Source: Bacillota bacterium (lineage in GTDB: Bacteria > Bacillota > Clostridia > Peptostreptococcales > Anaerovoracaceae). Taken from it: 8,752 bases of DNA. Each line of letters opens with the position of its first letter. The first letter of the stretch is position 1. Position numbers and translations under genes: made by a program. The stretch is from positions 1 to 8,752 of the forward strand of contig JAQSXD010000141.1 of NCBI GenBank assembly GCA_029266295.1, written 5' to 3'. The notes beneath the pieces are model-generated. The model worked only from the letters and a program-made list of their open reading frames with translations. It searched no databases and was not told the origin of the DNA. Below, piece by piece: positions 1 through 6,737 of this stretch.

Positions 1-22
1 TACGCAAAATATTAGCACAATG

Positions 23-172
23 TCAGCGTCGATGTACAAAACCGTTTTCTTGTTCAACCGTCGCTAAGGGGTTGGCAATATTGATGCAGACAATGGCTAA
101 GTCAGGATTCTGGTAGGCCATTTGCCAGAACGGATGCTTGATAATTGACCTGGTGTTATATTTGTTGCGCAC
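23..172 (-). other. Unrecognised 49-codon open frame (possible gene remnant)
   Basis: This minus-strand frame runs from a GTG at 172 to a TGA at 23, with an in-frame TAA just upstream at 176-178. The composition looks protein-like, for example HPFWQMAYQNPDLAIVC and NPLATVEQENGF. There is no ribosome binding site before the GTG, and I do not recognise the peptide. It lies beyond the putative operon terminator, so it is probably not part of the hydrolase/reductase operon. It may be a decayed piece of a larger gene, or a chance open frame. No function is proposed. Confidence 0.2.
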
Positions 173-179
173 GAATTAA

Positions 180-230
180 CAAAGGAAATGAAAATGCACA
201 CGATTATGCACCATGTACCACCGTGTGCAT
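180..230 (-). terminator. Probable operon terminator hairpin
   Basis: On the minus strand, about 10 bases after the stop of the last gene, ATGCACACG (222-230 read in reverse) pairs perfectly with CGTGTGCAT (194-202) around a 19-base loop. It is followed by the T-rich run TTTTCATTTCCTTT. A 9-bp stem plus an interrupted T-tract fits a modest intrinsic terminator. The long loop and broken T-tract lower confidence. On the plus strand the same stem is followed by CTTTT, so it could act weakly in both directions. Confidence 0.5.
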
Positions 231-240
231 CTTTTAACGA

Positions 241-690
241 TTAAAGTTTCTCTGATAAAACTTTGGTTTCTCTTCTGTTCGTTGCCATTCCCATATATGT
301 CATGCCGTAAAGCGATGCAAAACGGTTCATGGTGTATTCACCTGCTTCTAGCATCCACTTCTCCGGTGCTGCACCTTGGAATAGGAAGAACAACTTCCTC
401 CCACTAAGTTCTCCCTGACTCACCGGTCCATAGAATCGATCCAGCAATGTACGAACCGCGCCGCTCAAATTGTGCCAGTAAACCGGCGAACCGATCACAA
501 GCGTCTCAGCTTCTTTTATCTTTGCCAATACTTCGTTGAACTGATCTCCGGGTAGCTCCTGTCCATAGGTATTGATTCTGTAATCAGCAAGGTTCAATGT
601 CTCATATTCTTTGCCCTTCAGAAGCTCTTCAGCCAGTGACGCCGTATTACCCTTCTTCTCAGGACTTCCGTTGATAAATAAAATTTCCAT
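241..690 (-). CDS. Flavodoxin-fold NAD(P)H-dependent oxidoreductase
   Basis: This is a predicted cytoplasmic flavoprotein of the NADPH-dependent FMN reductase / flavodoxin-like fold group, 149 aa. These proteins bind FMN and pass two electrons from NAD(P)H to quinones, azo or nitro compounds, or act as small electron carriers. The N-terminus MEILFINGSP followed by KKGNT (about residues 1-16) is the beta-1 strand and phosphate-binding loop. GSPVYWHNLSGAVRTLLDR (67-85) is the typical second flavin-contacting segment. A textbook AGGAGG lies 8 bases before the ATG (complement of 699-704). It has no signal peptide, unlike the neighbouring flavodoxin. It is the last gene of the operon, 103 bases after the previous one, and may also have its own promoter. 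At 149 aa it is at the short end of the family, but no break is visible. The electron acceptor is unknown. Confidence 0.9.
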   Translation of the reverse strand: MEILFINGSPEKKGNTASLAEELLKGKEYETLNLADYRINTYGQELPGDQFNEVLAKIKEAETLVIGSPVYWHNLSGAVRTLLDRFYGPVSQGELSGRKLFFLFQGAAPEKWMLEAGEYTMNRFASLYGMTYMGMATNRRETKVLSEKL

Positions 691-718
691 GTTCTTTTCC
701 TCCTACACACATTTCTTC

Positions 719-727
719 AATATATCA
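719..727 (-). promoter_or_regulatory. Candidate extended -10 promoter for the last operon gene
   Basis: The minus strand reads TGATATATT here, a match to the extended -10 pattern TGnTATAAT with one mismatch, about 30 bases upstream of the ATG at 690. No good -35 is visible. The 103-base gap (691-793) is the longest inside the operon and contains no gene, so a secondary internal promoter is plausible. Direct evidence is only this motif. Confidence 0.3.
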
Positions 728-793
728 AAGATTACAACCCGATCCAGCTTCCTTGCGCATCCCGCCGTCAGATTGCAGGTACCAGTGGTTATT

Positions 794-1447
794 TTATTTC
801 AAATGCAGACTCTCCAGCCACTCGGCTATTTCTTCATCTGTGGACTTGCTGGAGAATCTTTCTCCTTCGAACCATTTTCCTGTTCCAGCCATGGCGGCGA
901 GTTCATTGCCGCTTTCACCAATCGACGAGCTTGCTGATGTGCAGAACGGGATGACCGTCTTGCCTATAAAATCATTGTTCTTGACAAAGTCATCCACGAC
1001 CCAGGAAGCACTCTGCCACCATATTGGATATCCGATAAAAACGGTGTCATAGGAGTCGAAGCCTTCTACATCTGTTGTCACCAGTTCAACATGCCGTGTA
1101 TCCGGATTGTCATGTTCCGTGCTGACTCGGCTTTTATCATCCCCATAGTTCAAATCTTCAGTGGTATATGGGTCTACTGGTTTGATTTCAAAGACATCCG
1201 CTCCCAGCTTTGCTACAATCGTATCCGCGATTTTTTCTGTTGTCCCGGAAGCAGAATAATAAGCAACCAGGATGTGTGGCTTATCAGCACTCTCCGTATC
1301 TTTTGACACTTCAGTTTGCTGCGTGCTCTGTGAAGCTGTTCCTTCTGTCGTCGCTGTCCCCGTTCTGCCACCAGAGTTTGAGCCGCAACCGGAAAGAAGT
1401 ACCGAGGATAGCAGGAAAACGGCAAGGAAACCAATCAATTTTTTCAT
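794..1447 (-). CDS. Lipoprotein flavodoxin
   Basis: A 217-aa flavodoxin predicted to be exported and lipid-anchored on the outer face of the membrane. MKK and a hydrophobic stretch (4-18) are followed by the lipobox LSGC, with Cys21 the expected lipidated residue. A Ser/Thr/Gly/Gln-rich linker (22-55) leads into a complete flavodoxin domain. Visible FMN-binding features are the phosphate loop YYSASGTTEK (63-72), the segment GYPIWWQSA (139-147) and the third loop PFCTSASSSIGESG (167-180). Flavodoxins of this long-domain type are one-electron FMN carriers. A surface location suggests electron delivery to an extracytoplasmic partner, which is inference. A strong AGGAGGTT (complement of 1451-1458) precedes the ATG, and the gene starts 25 bases after the Cys-hydrolase stop, so the two are cotranscribed. 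The partner donor and acceptor are not evident in the window. Confidence 0.92.
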   Translation of the reverse strand: MKKLIGFLAVFLLSSVLLSGCGSNSGGRTGTATTEGTASQSTQQTEVSKDTESADKPHILVAYYSASGTTEKIADTIVAKLGADVFEIKPVDPYTTEDLNYGDDKSRVSTEHDNPDTRHVELVTTDVEGFDSYDTVFIGYPIWWQSASWVVDDFVKNNDFIGKTVIPFCTSASSSIGESGNELAAMAGTGKWFEGERFSSKSTDEEIAEWLESLHLK

Positions 1448-1472
1448 AATAACCTCCTGTCATATCCGATAA

Positions 1473-2513
1473 TCAGAGTTTCTTACCGAAAAACTCCACC
1501 AGCTTGCCGACTGCCTGCTCCACATATTCCGGTTTCCAGTAGGTTTCGATGTGGGTTGCACCCGAAATCAGGAACAGCTCCTTGTCATTCGTTCCGGTCG
1601 CTGCAGCAAATACCTTCTCTGTCATATAGAATGTATCTGCGGCAGTTCCGGCCATCATCAGCAGCGGCTGATTGATCAAATCAGCATTGTCAGAAGCATC
1701 GAAGCTCATCAAATCAAGAAAGCTGCTTACCGTGTAACGGAAGGTAGACTGCGGATGGCGGTGGGTTTTTGCATAGTAATAGTAGCCGTCACGATAGAGA
1801 CCGGCCGGCAGAGTCTTTGCCTGCTCCTCCGGCATATCACACATATCAGGTGTATAGAGCACCTCGCCGCCCTCGGCTTCCTGCTGACGCGCTTTAGAAG
1901 CATTCAGAAGTCTCTCCTGAATGGTAGCAGTCTGGCTATCGAGGAATCCGTTTCTTCTGACCACGCCGGAATTGAACATGGATAGGGTCGCAACAGCCTT
2001 AAATCTCTTGTCCGTCTGTACCGCCTTGATCGTATAGCCGCCTCCGCCGCAGATGCCGAGGATGCCGATCCGTTCGCGGTCAACGCCGGGATACTGTGCA
2101 ATGATGTCAGCCACACGATGGATATCCTCTATACGATTGGCAGGTTTATCCGTGTTGCGCGGCTTTCCCTCGCTGCCACCCTGATAGGCTGCATCCATTG
2201 CAACGGTAATATAACCATGCTCCGCCAGCCGCTGCGCATAGTTTCCTGCTACCTGTTCCTTCACGCCGCCATTCGGATGTGCGACCACAACGGTCGGATA
2301 CGTCTTGCTGTCATTTTTCTGATAGCCTGCCGGAGTGTAGACATTGGCCGCGATTCTTAGTCCGTTAAGGTCATAGGCGATGGGGTGTATATTTACCTTA
2401 CCTTCTTTATTTTCTGTGATCGCTCCCTGATAAACCAGTCCAAACAGGTTGTCATTGTGGGTGTTTTCCGCTTTGATTTCCTCTATTGTCTTCACTGTAA
2501 ATGCTCTGCTCAT
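1473..2513 (-). CDS. Alpha/beta hydrolase with Cys nucleophile (dienelactone-hydrolase/YcjY-like)
   Basis: A 346-aa cytoplasmic alpha/beta-hydrolase. The HPNGG segment (79-83) fits the oxyanion-hole strand. The nucleophile elbow is GICGGGGY (153-160) with Cys155 in place of the usual Ser. Asp293 in GTAADTF and His321 in GATHIETY complete a plausible Cys-Asp-His triad. A Cys nucleophile is normal in dienelactone hydrolases and in YcjY-like proteins, so hydrolysis of a lactone or activated ester is the best guess; the substrate is unknown. A 100-residue insertion between the elbow and the Asp (about 180-280, aromatic-rich with RDGYYYYAK) forms a cap. The start is chosen at 2513 because GGAGGA (complement of 2521-2526) sits 7 bases ahead; the in-frame ATG at 2528 overlaps that site and has no site of its own. 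The CMD-cupin gene ends 21 bases upstream. Confidence 0.9.
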   Translation of the reverse strand: MSRAFTVKTIEEIKAENTHNDNLFGLVYQGAITENKEGKVNIHPIAYDLNGLRIAANVYTPAGYQKNDSKTYPTVVVAHPNGGVKEQVAGNYAQRLAEHGYITVAMDAAYQGGSEGKPRNTDKPANRIEDIHRVADIIAQYPGVDRERIGILGICGGGGYTIKAVQTDKRFKAVATLSMFNSGVVRRNGFLDSQTATIQERLLNASKARQQEAEGGEVLYTPDMCDMPEEQAKTLPAGLYRDGYYYYAKTHRHPQSTFRYTVSSFLDLMSFDASDNADLINQPLLMMAGTAADTFYMTEKVFAAATGTNDKELFLISGATHIETYWKPEYVEQAVGKLVEFFGKKL

Positions 2514-2520
2514 TGTAATA

Positions 2521-2526
2521 TCCTCC
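2521..2526 (-). promoter_or_regulatory. Ribosome binding site fixing the Cys-hydrolase start
   Basis: GGAGGA on the minus strand, 7 bases before the ATG at 2513. It overlaps the alternative upstream ATG at 2526-2528, which argues against the longer start. Confidence 0.75.
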
Positions 2527-2534
2527 ATTTTGAA

Positions 2535-3509
2535 TTAACTAATTTGATTGTAATCTTCATCTGTGACGGGCTCCAGCCATTCCACTGACGCTCCTTCAGC
2601 CGGTATGGAAAGCGCAACATGAACAAAGCGGCTGTCCTTTGCCGCTCCGTGCCAGTGCTTTACCTCAGCAGGAATATTGACAACATCACCCGGCGTAAGC
2701 TTCTGCGGTGCTTCTCCCTCTGCCTGGTACCAGCCGTTTCCTTCCGTACAGAGAAGAATCTGTCCTCCCTTATGATGGATATGCCAGTTATTTCGGCATC
2801 CCGGTTCAAAGGTGACATTGGTCACACGCATAGGGTCGGTAACCAATGGGTTTACAAAACTCTGACCGCTGAAATATGCTGCATTTCCTGTATTCTCCAC
2901 ACCGAGACCGAAGAGCGGTCTTCTTAACACCTTCTCATCGATCAGCGTTCTCCATACAGCCGTTTCTTCCTCGGTAAAACCCTGTGACTGGCAGATACCG
3001 GTATGGGTTCGCAGCTGGGCCTCCGCTCCCGGAAGGGTTGCGATCACACTAATCGTCACAAGCTCTCTTTCCTCCCGCGTCAGAATTCCTCTGGAAAAGA
3101 GATCACAAAAGAGATGTTCTTTCAGGAAATCATCGATCCCCGGTGCAAAGCGTGCATAGGCGGCTGTCGGACGGACCCCGATCAATTCTTCTCTGGTCTG
3201 TTTCCCGTATAAATTCTTATCCGTTCCTTCCGGCAAAATCTCTGCCGCAGCGCCCTCGATATCCTTGATGCCATTGTCCCCACGTTCTTTCAAGACCGAC
3301 ATCAGTACGCCGATGCCATTCAGTGCCCTTGGAAATCCGCAATAGGCATAGCAGTGCATCAGAATCTCACGAAGTTCACTAATCGTGAATCCATCCTCCA
3401 ATGCGCCATTCAGTTCTTTTTTTAATGAACTCATATCACCGACCGCCGCATAGGCAGCGCTTAGAGCGATGTGTACTTTTCTTTTCGATAAAATCTGCTC
3501 CATATTCAT
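2535..3509 (-). CDS. Carboxymuconolactone decarboxylase (CMD) - cupin fusion protein
   Basis: A 324-aa protein with two CMD-type segments and a C-terminal cupin. The first CMD unit covers about residues 10-80, with MHCYAYCGFPRALNG at 51-65. The second covers about 125-190, with ELVTISVIATLPGAEAQL at 149-166 and THTG around His169. The cupin occupies about 230-310: Gly237, then NNWHIHHKGGQILL (240-253), EG at 256-257, and IPAEVKHWHGA (279-289). His243, His245 and His285/287 are likely metal ligands; Gln250 stands at the usual Glu position, which I recall as common in CMD-linked cupins. CMD proteins include ring-opening decarboxylases and peroxide-reducing relatives, and the true reaction here is unknown. 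The ATG at 3509 follows AAGGAAG (complement of 3514-3520). An ATG two codons on (3503) is possible, and the frame stays open upstream to 3560, but that part overlaps the neighbouring hydrolase. It begins 23 bases after the esterase stop, inside the operon. Confidence 0.9.
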   Translation of the reverse strand: MNMEQILSKRKVHIALSAAYAAVGDMSSLKKELNGALEDGFTISELREILMHCYAYCGFPRALNGIGVLMSVLKERGDNGIKDIEGAAAEILPEGTDKNLYGKQTREELIGVRPTAAYARFAPGIDDFLKEHLFCDLFSRGILTREERELVTISVIATLPGAEAQLRTHTGICQSQGFTEEETAVWRTLIDEKVLRRPLFGLGVENTGNAAYFSGQSFVNPLVTDPMRVTNVTFEPGCRNNWHIHHKGGQILLCTEGNGWYQAEGEAPQKLTPGDVVNIPAEVKHWHGAAKDSRFVHVALSIPAEGASVEWLEPVTDEDYNQIS

Positions 3510-3532
3510 TCCACTTCCTTTCTCCAAAACAA

Positions 3533-4543
3533 TCACACAAGATGATTCTCTCGAATCCAATGATCCATCAGCTCTGCGATTTCGATATTATTCTTTTCCA
3601 CAAACGAAAAATGGGAGTTTCTTGTAATTCCGGCATCTGGGAGGGAAACGACCTTCGCATTCCCCCCATGACGATTGATGCATTCCACAAAGAGTTCCGC
3701 CATCTCCCTGCGGGCTCTCCAATGATCCTGCGGCCAATCCGTTGATGCTTCCCTCGGAATAAAATCGCCATAGTAGATGCAGATCGGCATCTTTGTCAGA
3801 CGCTCAAATTCCTCAACGGGAATGCCCGCTGCGGAAAGGGAACCAAAAGGACTTAAGGATGTGATCGGGTCTGGCACCTCGCTCTGCGGGAATACAAAAC
3901 CGCTTCCCGGCTCAAATGCAATCACGCCCTGCACCTTGTTGCTTAAGATAGCGGTTCTCCAGCCGGGGCCTCCACCCTGTGAATGCGTCACAAGAATGCC
4001 TTTTTGCAGTTTCTCAAATAATGCCGCAATCGCATCTGCAATCACCTTCTCGTCGTAGTCTCCGGTATTTGGCGTCATCCAGCGGAGGAACTGATCCATT
4101 GCCTCCGCTCCTTGTGGGAACTGGGACCCCTGCCTGAGATTCGGCCATGTTCCCAGCCGCCAGGTATGATACCAGAGCTGGTCGTCTGGTTTCCCTGAGA
4201 TAATGCCATCCAACGTGCTTCTGCCTGCTTTACCGCGTCTTGGCTGGTCGACCAGATACACGCCATAACCCTTTCTTAAAAAGAGGGTGTCAAAGCCTTC
4301 TCTGCCATCCGGTGTCATGCCCCATGCAACCCCGGAGGACAAAGCTCCGTGCAGGAATACCAGAGGATTCTTGTTTTCGTTCACCGGGAGCTGATACGAT
4401 ACATAAGCATGATCTCCGTGCAGTGTCTGTCCGAGCGGATCTGCCGGATTCTCGTAATTGATCTTGCCCGGTGCAGTTTTTATTACTCCTCCGGTTATAA
4501 AACTTCCCTGTTCTCGAATAATCAGGGGCTCTTTTTCTGCCAT
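3533..4543 (-). CDS. Alpha/beta hydrolase, esterase-713-like
   Basis: A 336-aa esterase-type hydrolase without signal peptide, probably cytoplasmic. PLVFLHGALSSG (60-71) carries the HG oxyanion motif. The nucleophile elbow is VTHSQGGGPGW (185-195) with Ser188, and His311 lies in NSHFSF. No acidic residue stands in the usual place after strand 6 with certainty (Asp260 is a candidate), but GVIAFEPG places Glu211 23 residues after Ser188. From family knowledge, the Alcaligenes esterase 713 group uses a Glu about 24 residues after the Ser, so Ser188-Glu211-His311 is the likely triad. That family was described as cleaving esters on halogenated cyclic compounds, and its natural substrates are unclear. 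GGAGG with 7-base spacing precedes the ATG. The upstream gap of 47 bases to the lipoprotein hydrolase holds a 7-bp hairpin. The exact substrate cannot be told. Confidence 0.88.
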   Translation of the reverse strand: MAEKEPLIIREQGSFITGGVIKTAPGKINYENPADPLGQTLHGDHAYVSYQLPVNENKNPLVFLHGALSSGVAWGMTPDGREGFDTLFLRKGYGVYLVDQPRRGKAGRSTLDGIISGKPDDQLWYHTWRLGTWPNLRQGSQFPQGAEAMDQFLRWMTPNTGDYDEKVIADAIAALFEKLQKGILVTHSQGGGPGWRTAILSNKVQGVIAFEPGSGFVFPQSEVPDPITSLSPFGSLSAAGIPVEEFERLTKMPICIYYGDFIPREASTDWPQDHWRARREMAELFVECINRHGGNAKVVSLPDAGITRNSHFSFVEKNNIEIAELMDHWIRENHLV

Positions 4544-4563
4544 ACCATAACCTCCATATATGT

Positions 4564-4582
4564 CGGACGAAACGATCGTCCG
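4564..4582 (-). repeat. Intergenic 7-bp inverted repeat between two hydrolase genes
   Basis: CGGACGA (4564-4570) and TCGTCCG (4576-4582) form a perfect 7-bp stem with a 5-base loop, in the longest gap of the first seven operon genes (4544-4590). It lies 8 bases after the lipoprotein-hydrolase stop and before the GGAGG of the next gene. No T-run follows in the transcript direction (ACATATATGG), so it is not an intrinsic terminator. It may stabilise or process the mRNA. Confidence 0.5.
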
Positions 4583-4590
4583 TTTCTCTC

Positions 4591-5703
4591 TTACATTTGA
4601 TTTTTCCAGAAAGCCACTGCATCATTGATCCAGCCGTCCGCAACCGTTCCTGTACCAAGACCAAATCCGTGGCTGAGCCCTTCGTAAGCATGAAATTCTG
4701 TTGGAATGCCATAACTGTCCAGCGTTTCCAGCCTGCTCCGCATCGTTCTCCAGCTTGCAATACCATCGTTTGTTCCGACGCATGCATAGGTTGGTGCATC
4801 CTTTGCTGAAGCCGCAGAGTATCCGGTATACTGCATAATGACAGCTGCAGCCTGCACAATATCCGGTCTTCCATAAGCCGCCATGCTATCACCATTACCA
4901 AGCGCCGCAGCCATCCTCGCCCCGGCGGAACCGCCCCAGAGGGAATACCCCTCCGGATCAACCTCAAGTTCTTCTGCGTTGTCATAAATAAACGCAATCG
5001 CCTGTGCAAGATCTGTGTACGGATCATCGGGGCGATAAATCAAAGCAAAAGCATTGTATCCTTTCTTGCTCACTTCCAGTGCATGTGGAAAGCTGTCATG
5101 CATTGCTCCGACATACATAAAACCGCCGCCTGCATTCATGACTGCAAATTTTGCTCCGGGCTCTCCCTTAAAGAAAAACAAACCCGTATCTTTTTTCGTC
5201 GGATCAGAAGCCATTTCCCGCTCTGAATAGATCGGATAGAAGATTGTTTCACCATTCTCAGCCCGGCTCTTTAAGTCATTCACGATCTCTACTGTTTTTT
5301 CTTTCTTTATATCCGAGTACCAGACATAGACATTACTGCTGCTGATATCCGCAAGGGTCATATCCCCGGTTATCGTTCTGTCTACCGGGAAAAGGAGCCT
5401 TCCAAAATCTCCAAATACAGGATCATTGATAATTTCCGATACCGTTGTATTTTCTGTCACGGGATTCGCACCGATCTGTGTTTCTTCCCGAGTCACATTA
5501 TTAAGATTCACTTCCTCTTTATCACTGCCTTTCGATGTTGTTGTCTGCACATCTAAAGATTCCGCATTCTGTACTTGCGCAGTCTGTTCACTTTCACTTT
5601 GAGCCGGGGCAGGGGTTCCCGTTCTGGTTCCGCACCCGGTCAGGCTGGTCAGAAAGATCATGGCAGCCACCGCTGTAAATAATACCGGTCTTTTCAATAT
5701 CAT
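4591..5703 (-). CDS. Lipoprotein alpha/beta hydrolase (BD-FAE/Aes-like esterase)
   Basis: A 370-aa surface lipoprotein hydrolase. Residues 1-20 form a hydrophobic signal peptide and LTGC gives Cys24 as lipidation site. A Ser/Thr/Glu/Gln-rich linker (25-90) precedes the catalytic domain. VMNAGGGFMYVG (188-199) is the GGG oxyanion strand, with N-A in place of the H of classical HGGG. The elbow is WGGSAGARMA (256-265) with Ser259; Asp313 (GTNDGI) and His345 (GLSHGFG) complete the triad. Related exported enzymes deacylate sugars or small esters, and the substrate here is unknown. An internal 90-160 region (FPVDRTITGDMTLADI and SSSNVYVWYS) resembles an N-terminal accessory segment. The ATG at 5703 is preceded by AAAGAGGTGAG and starts the signal peptide; the frame stays open to 5769, but that extension overlaps the aldo/keto reductase gene and lacks sense as a signal. 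It is 16 bases from its upstream neighbour. Confidence 0.9.
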   Translation of the reverse strand: MILKRPVLFTAVAAMIFLTSLTGCGTRTGTPAPAQSESEQTAQVQNAESLDVQTTTSKGSDKEEVNLNNVTREETQIGANPVTENTTVSEIINDPVFGDFGRLLFPVDRTITGDMTLADISSSNVYVWYSDIKKEKTVEIVNDLKSRAENGETIFYPIYSEREMASDPTKKDTGLFFFKGEPGAKFAVMNAGGGFMYVGAMHDSFPHALEVSKKGYNAFALIYRPDDPYTDLAQAIAFIYDNAEELEVDPEGYSLWGGSAGARMAAALGNGDSMAAYGRPDIVQAAAVIMQYTGYSAASAKDAPTYACVGTNDGIASWRTMRSRLETLDSYGIPTEFHAYEGLSHGFGLGTGTVADGWINDAVAFWKNQM

Positions 5704-5719
5704 CTCACCTCTTTCCCAC

Positions 5720-6718
5720 TCATTTTGCAATCTCCGAGCCGCCGAATACCGCCGACATCGGGATGGCATTCAGTCTGGCATCAATGCTGCTGACCTCTTT
5801 TGCAGTCAGTTTCACATTTGCTGCACCACTATTTTCTCGGATTCTTTCAATCTTTCTGCTTCCGGGGATTGGTACGATGTACGGCTTCTTGCAAAGCATC
5901 CATACCAGAGAAATCTGTCCCATCGTCGCCTGCTTTTCTTCTGCCAGCTCTTTGATCAGATTGAAAAGCTCTTTATTCCGATCCATGGCCTCCGCTTTGA
6001 ATTGCGGCATTGCGCTGCGATAGTCTAACTTAGGATCAAACTTCGCTTCCTTGCCATACGCACCGGTGAGCACTCCATTTGCCATCGGTGAGAAAGCTAC
6101 CAGTCCGATGCCCAGCTCTTCCAGCACCGGGAAGAGTGCTTCATACTGTCGCGCCATCATGGAATATCGGTTCTCCACCGCTGTCACCGGGCAAACCGCA
6201 TTGGCACGGCGCAGATAATCTTCATTTGCTTCAGAAATTCCCCAGTGAAGGATCTTTCCTTCCCGCATAAGTTCTGACATCACGCCGGCAACCTCTTCCG
6301 GAGAAATATCCGGATCGATACGATGCTGAAAATACAAATCGATTCTATCTGTCTGCAAGCGCTGCAGCGACCCTTCCACAGACCTGCGGATCATCTCGGG
6401 GCGAGCATCCGGGATAAGTCCATGATTCACCTTTCCATCATCCAGATCAAAATGGATACCGAACTTGCTGATGATCTGCACTTGTTCTCTGTATGGTTTT
6501 AGTGCTTCTCCCACCATCCGTTCATTATCGTGGGGATCATCCTGCGTACCGTATACCTCAGCTGTGTCAAACAGCGTATATCCCATTTCATAAGCTGCCT
6601 GTATTGAGCGAACGGCTTCGCCTTTTTCTGTCGGTACACCGTATGCATGGCTGAATCCCATGCAGCCAAGTCCAACCGCTGAAACTTTGAATTCATTTCC
6701 TAATGTTCTTATTTCCAC
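5720..6718 (-). CDS. Aldo/keto reductase (AKR13-like)
   Basis: A 332-aa cytoplasmic NADPH-dependent aldo/keto reductase, TIM-barrel type. The start MEIRTLGNEFKVSAVGLGCM followed by GFSHAYG is typical of the family. The catalytic tetrad is visible: Asp51 and Tyr56 in FDTAEVYG, Lys85 in ISKFG and His132 in YFQHRID. Near the C-terminus PIPGSRKIERIREN is the cofactor-phosphate-binding segment. It would reduce aldehydes or ketones to alcohols; the physiological substrate is unknown. The start is set at a GTG (6716-6718): GGGGAGG (complement of 6728-6734) sits 9 bases ahead of it, while the ATG at 6727 touches that site directly and is poorly placed. A TTG at 6754 lies within the preceding gene. 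The gap to the upstream reductase is 19 bases, so translation may be coupled. Length fits the family. Confidence 0.93.
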   Translation of the reverse strand: MEIRTLGNEFKVSAVGLGCMGFSHAYGVPTEKGEAVRSIQAAYEMGYTLFDTAEVYGTQDDPHDNERMVGEALKPYREQVQIISKFGIHFDLDDGKVNHGLIPDARPEMIRRSVEGSLQRLQTDRIDLYFQHRIDPDISPEEVAGVMSELMREGKILHWGISEANEDYLRRANAVCPVTAVENRYSMMARQYEALFPVLEELGIGLVAFSPMANGVLTGAYGKEAKFDPKLDYRSAMPQFKAEAMDRNKELFNLIKELAEEKQATMGQISLVWMLCKKPYIVPIPGSRKIERIRENSGAANVKLTAKEVSSIDARLNAIPMSAVFGGSEIAK

Positions 6719-6727
6719 CTCTGTCAT

Positions 6728-6734
6728 CCTCCCC
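6728..6734 (-). promoter_or_regulatory. Ribosome binding site favouring a GTG start
   Basis: GGGGAGG on the minus strand, immediately abutting the ATG at 6725-6727 and 9 bases from the GTG at 6716-6718. The spacing supports the GTG as the true start of the AKR13-like reductase. Confidence 0.6.
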
Positions 6735-6737
6735 GTC

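Noticed and set aside
13..22. 10-base inverted match TAGCACAATG to CATTGTGCTA at 7681-7690
   Set aside because: Matches of this length are expected by chance many times in a window of this size, and the flanks do not match.
1551..1985. 144-codon plus-strand open frame
   Set aside because: It is the antisense shadow of the Cys-nucleophile hydrolase and has no ribosome binding site or known motif.
2514..2528. Longer start (MEDIT) for the Cys-nucleophile hydrolase
   Set aside because: The upstream ATG overlaps the GGAGGA site that serves the ATG at 2513 and has no site of its own.
3401..3745. 114-codon plus-strand open frame across the CMD-cupin/esterase junction
   Set aside because: Antisense to two well-supported genes and lacking motifs.
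4290..5027. 245-codon minus-strand open frame
   Set aside because: It overlaps two real hydrolase genes in another frame, is Arg/Gln/Met-rich and has no recognisable fold.
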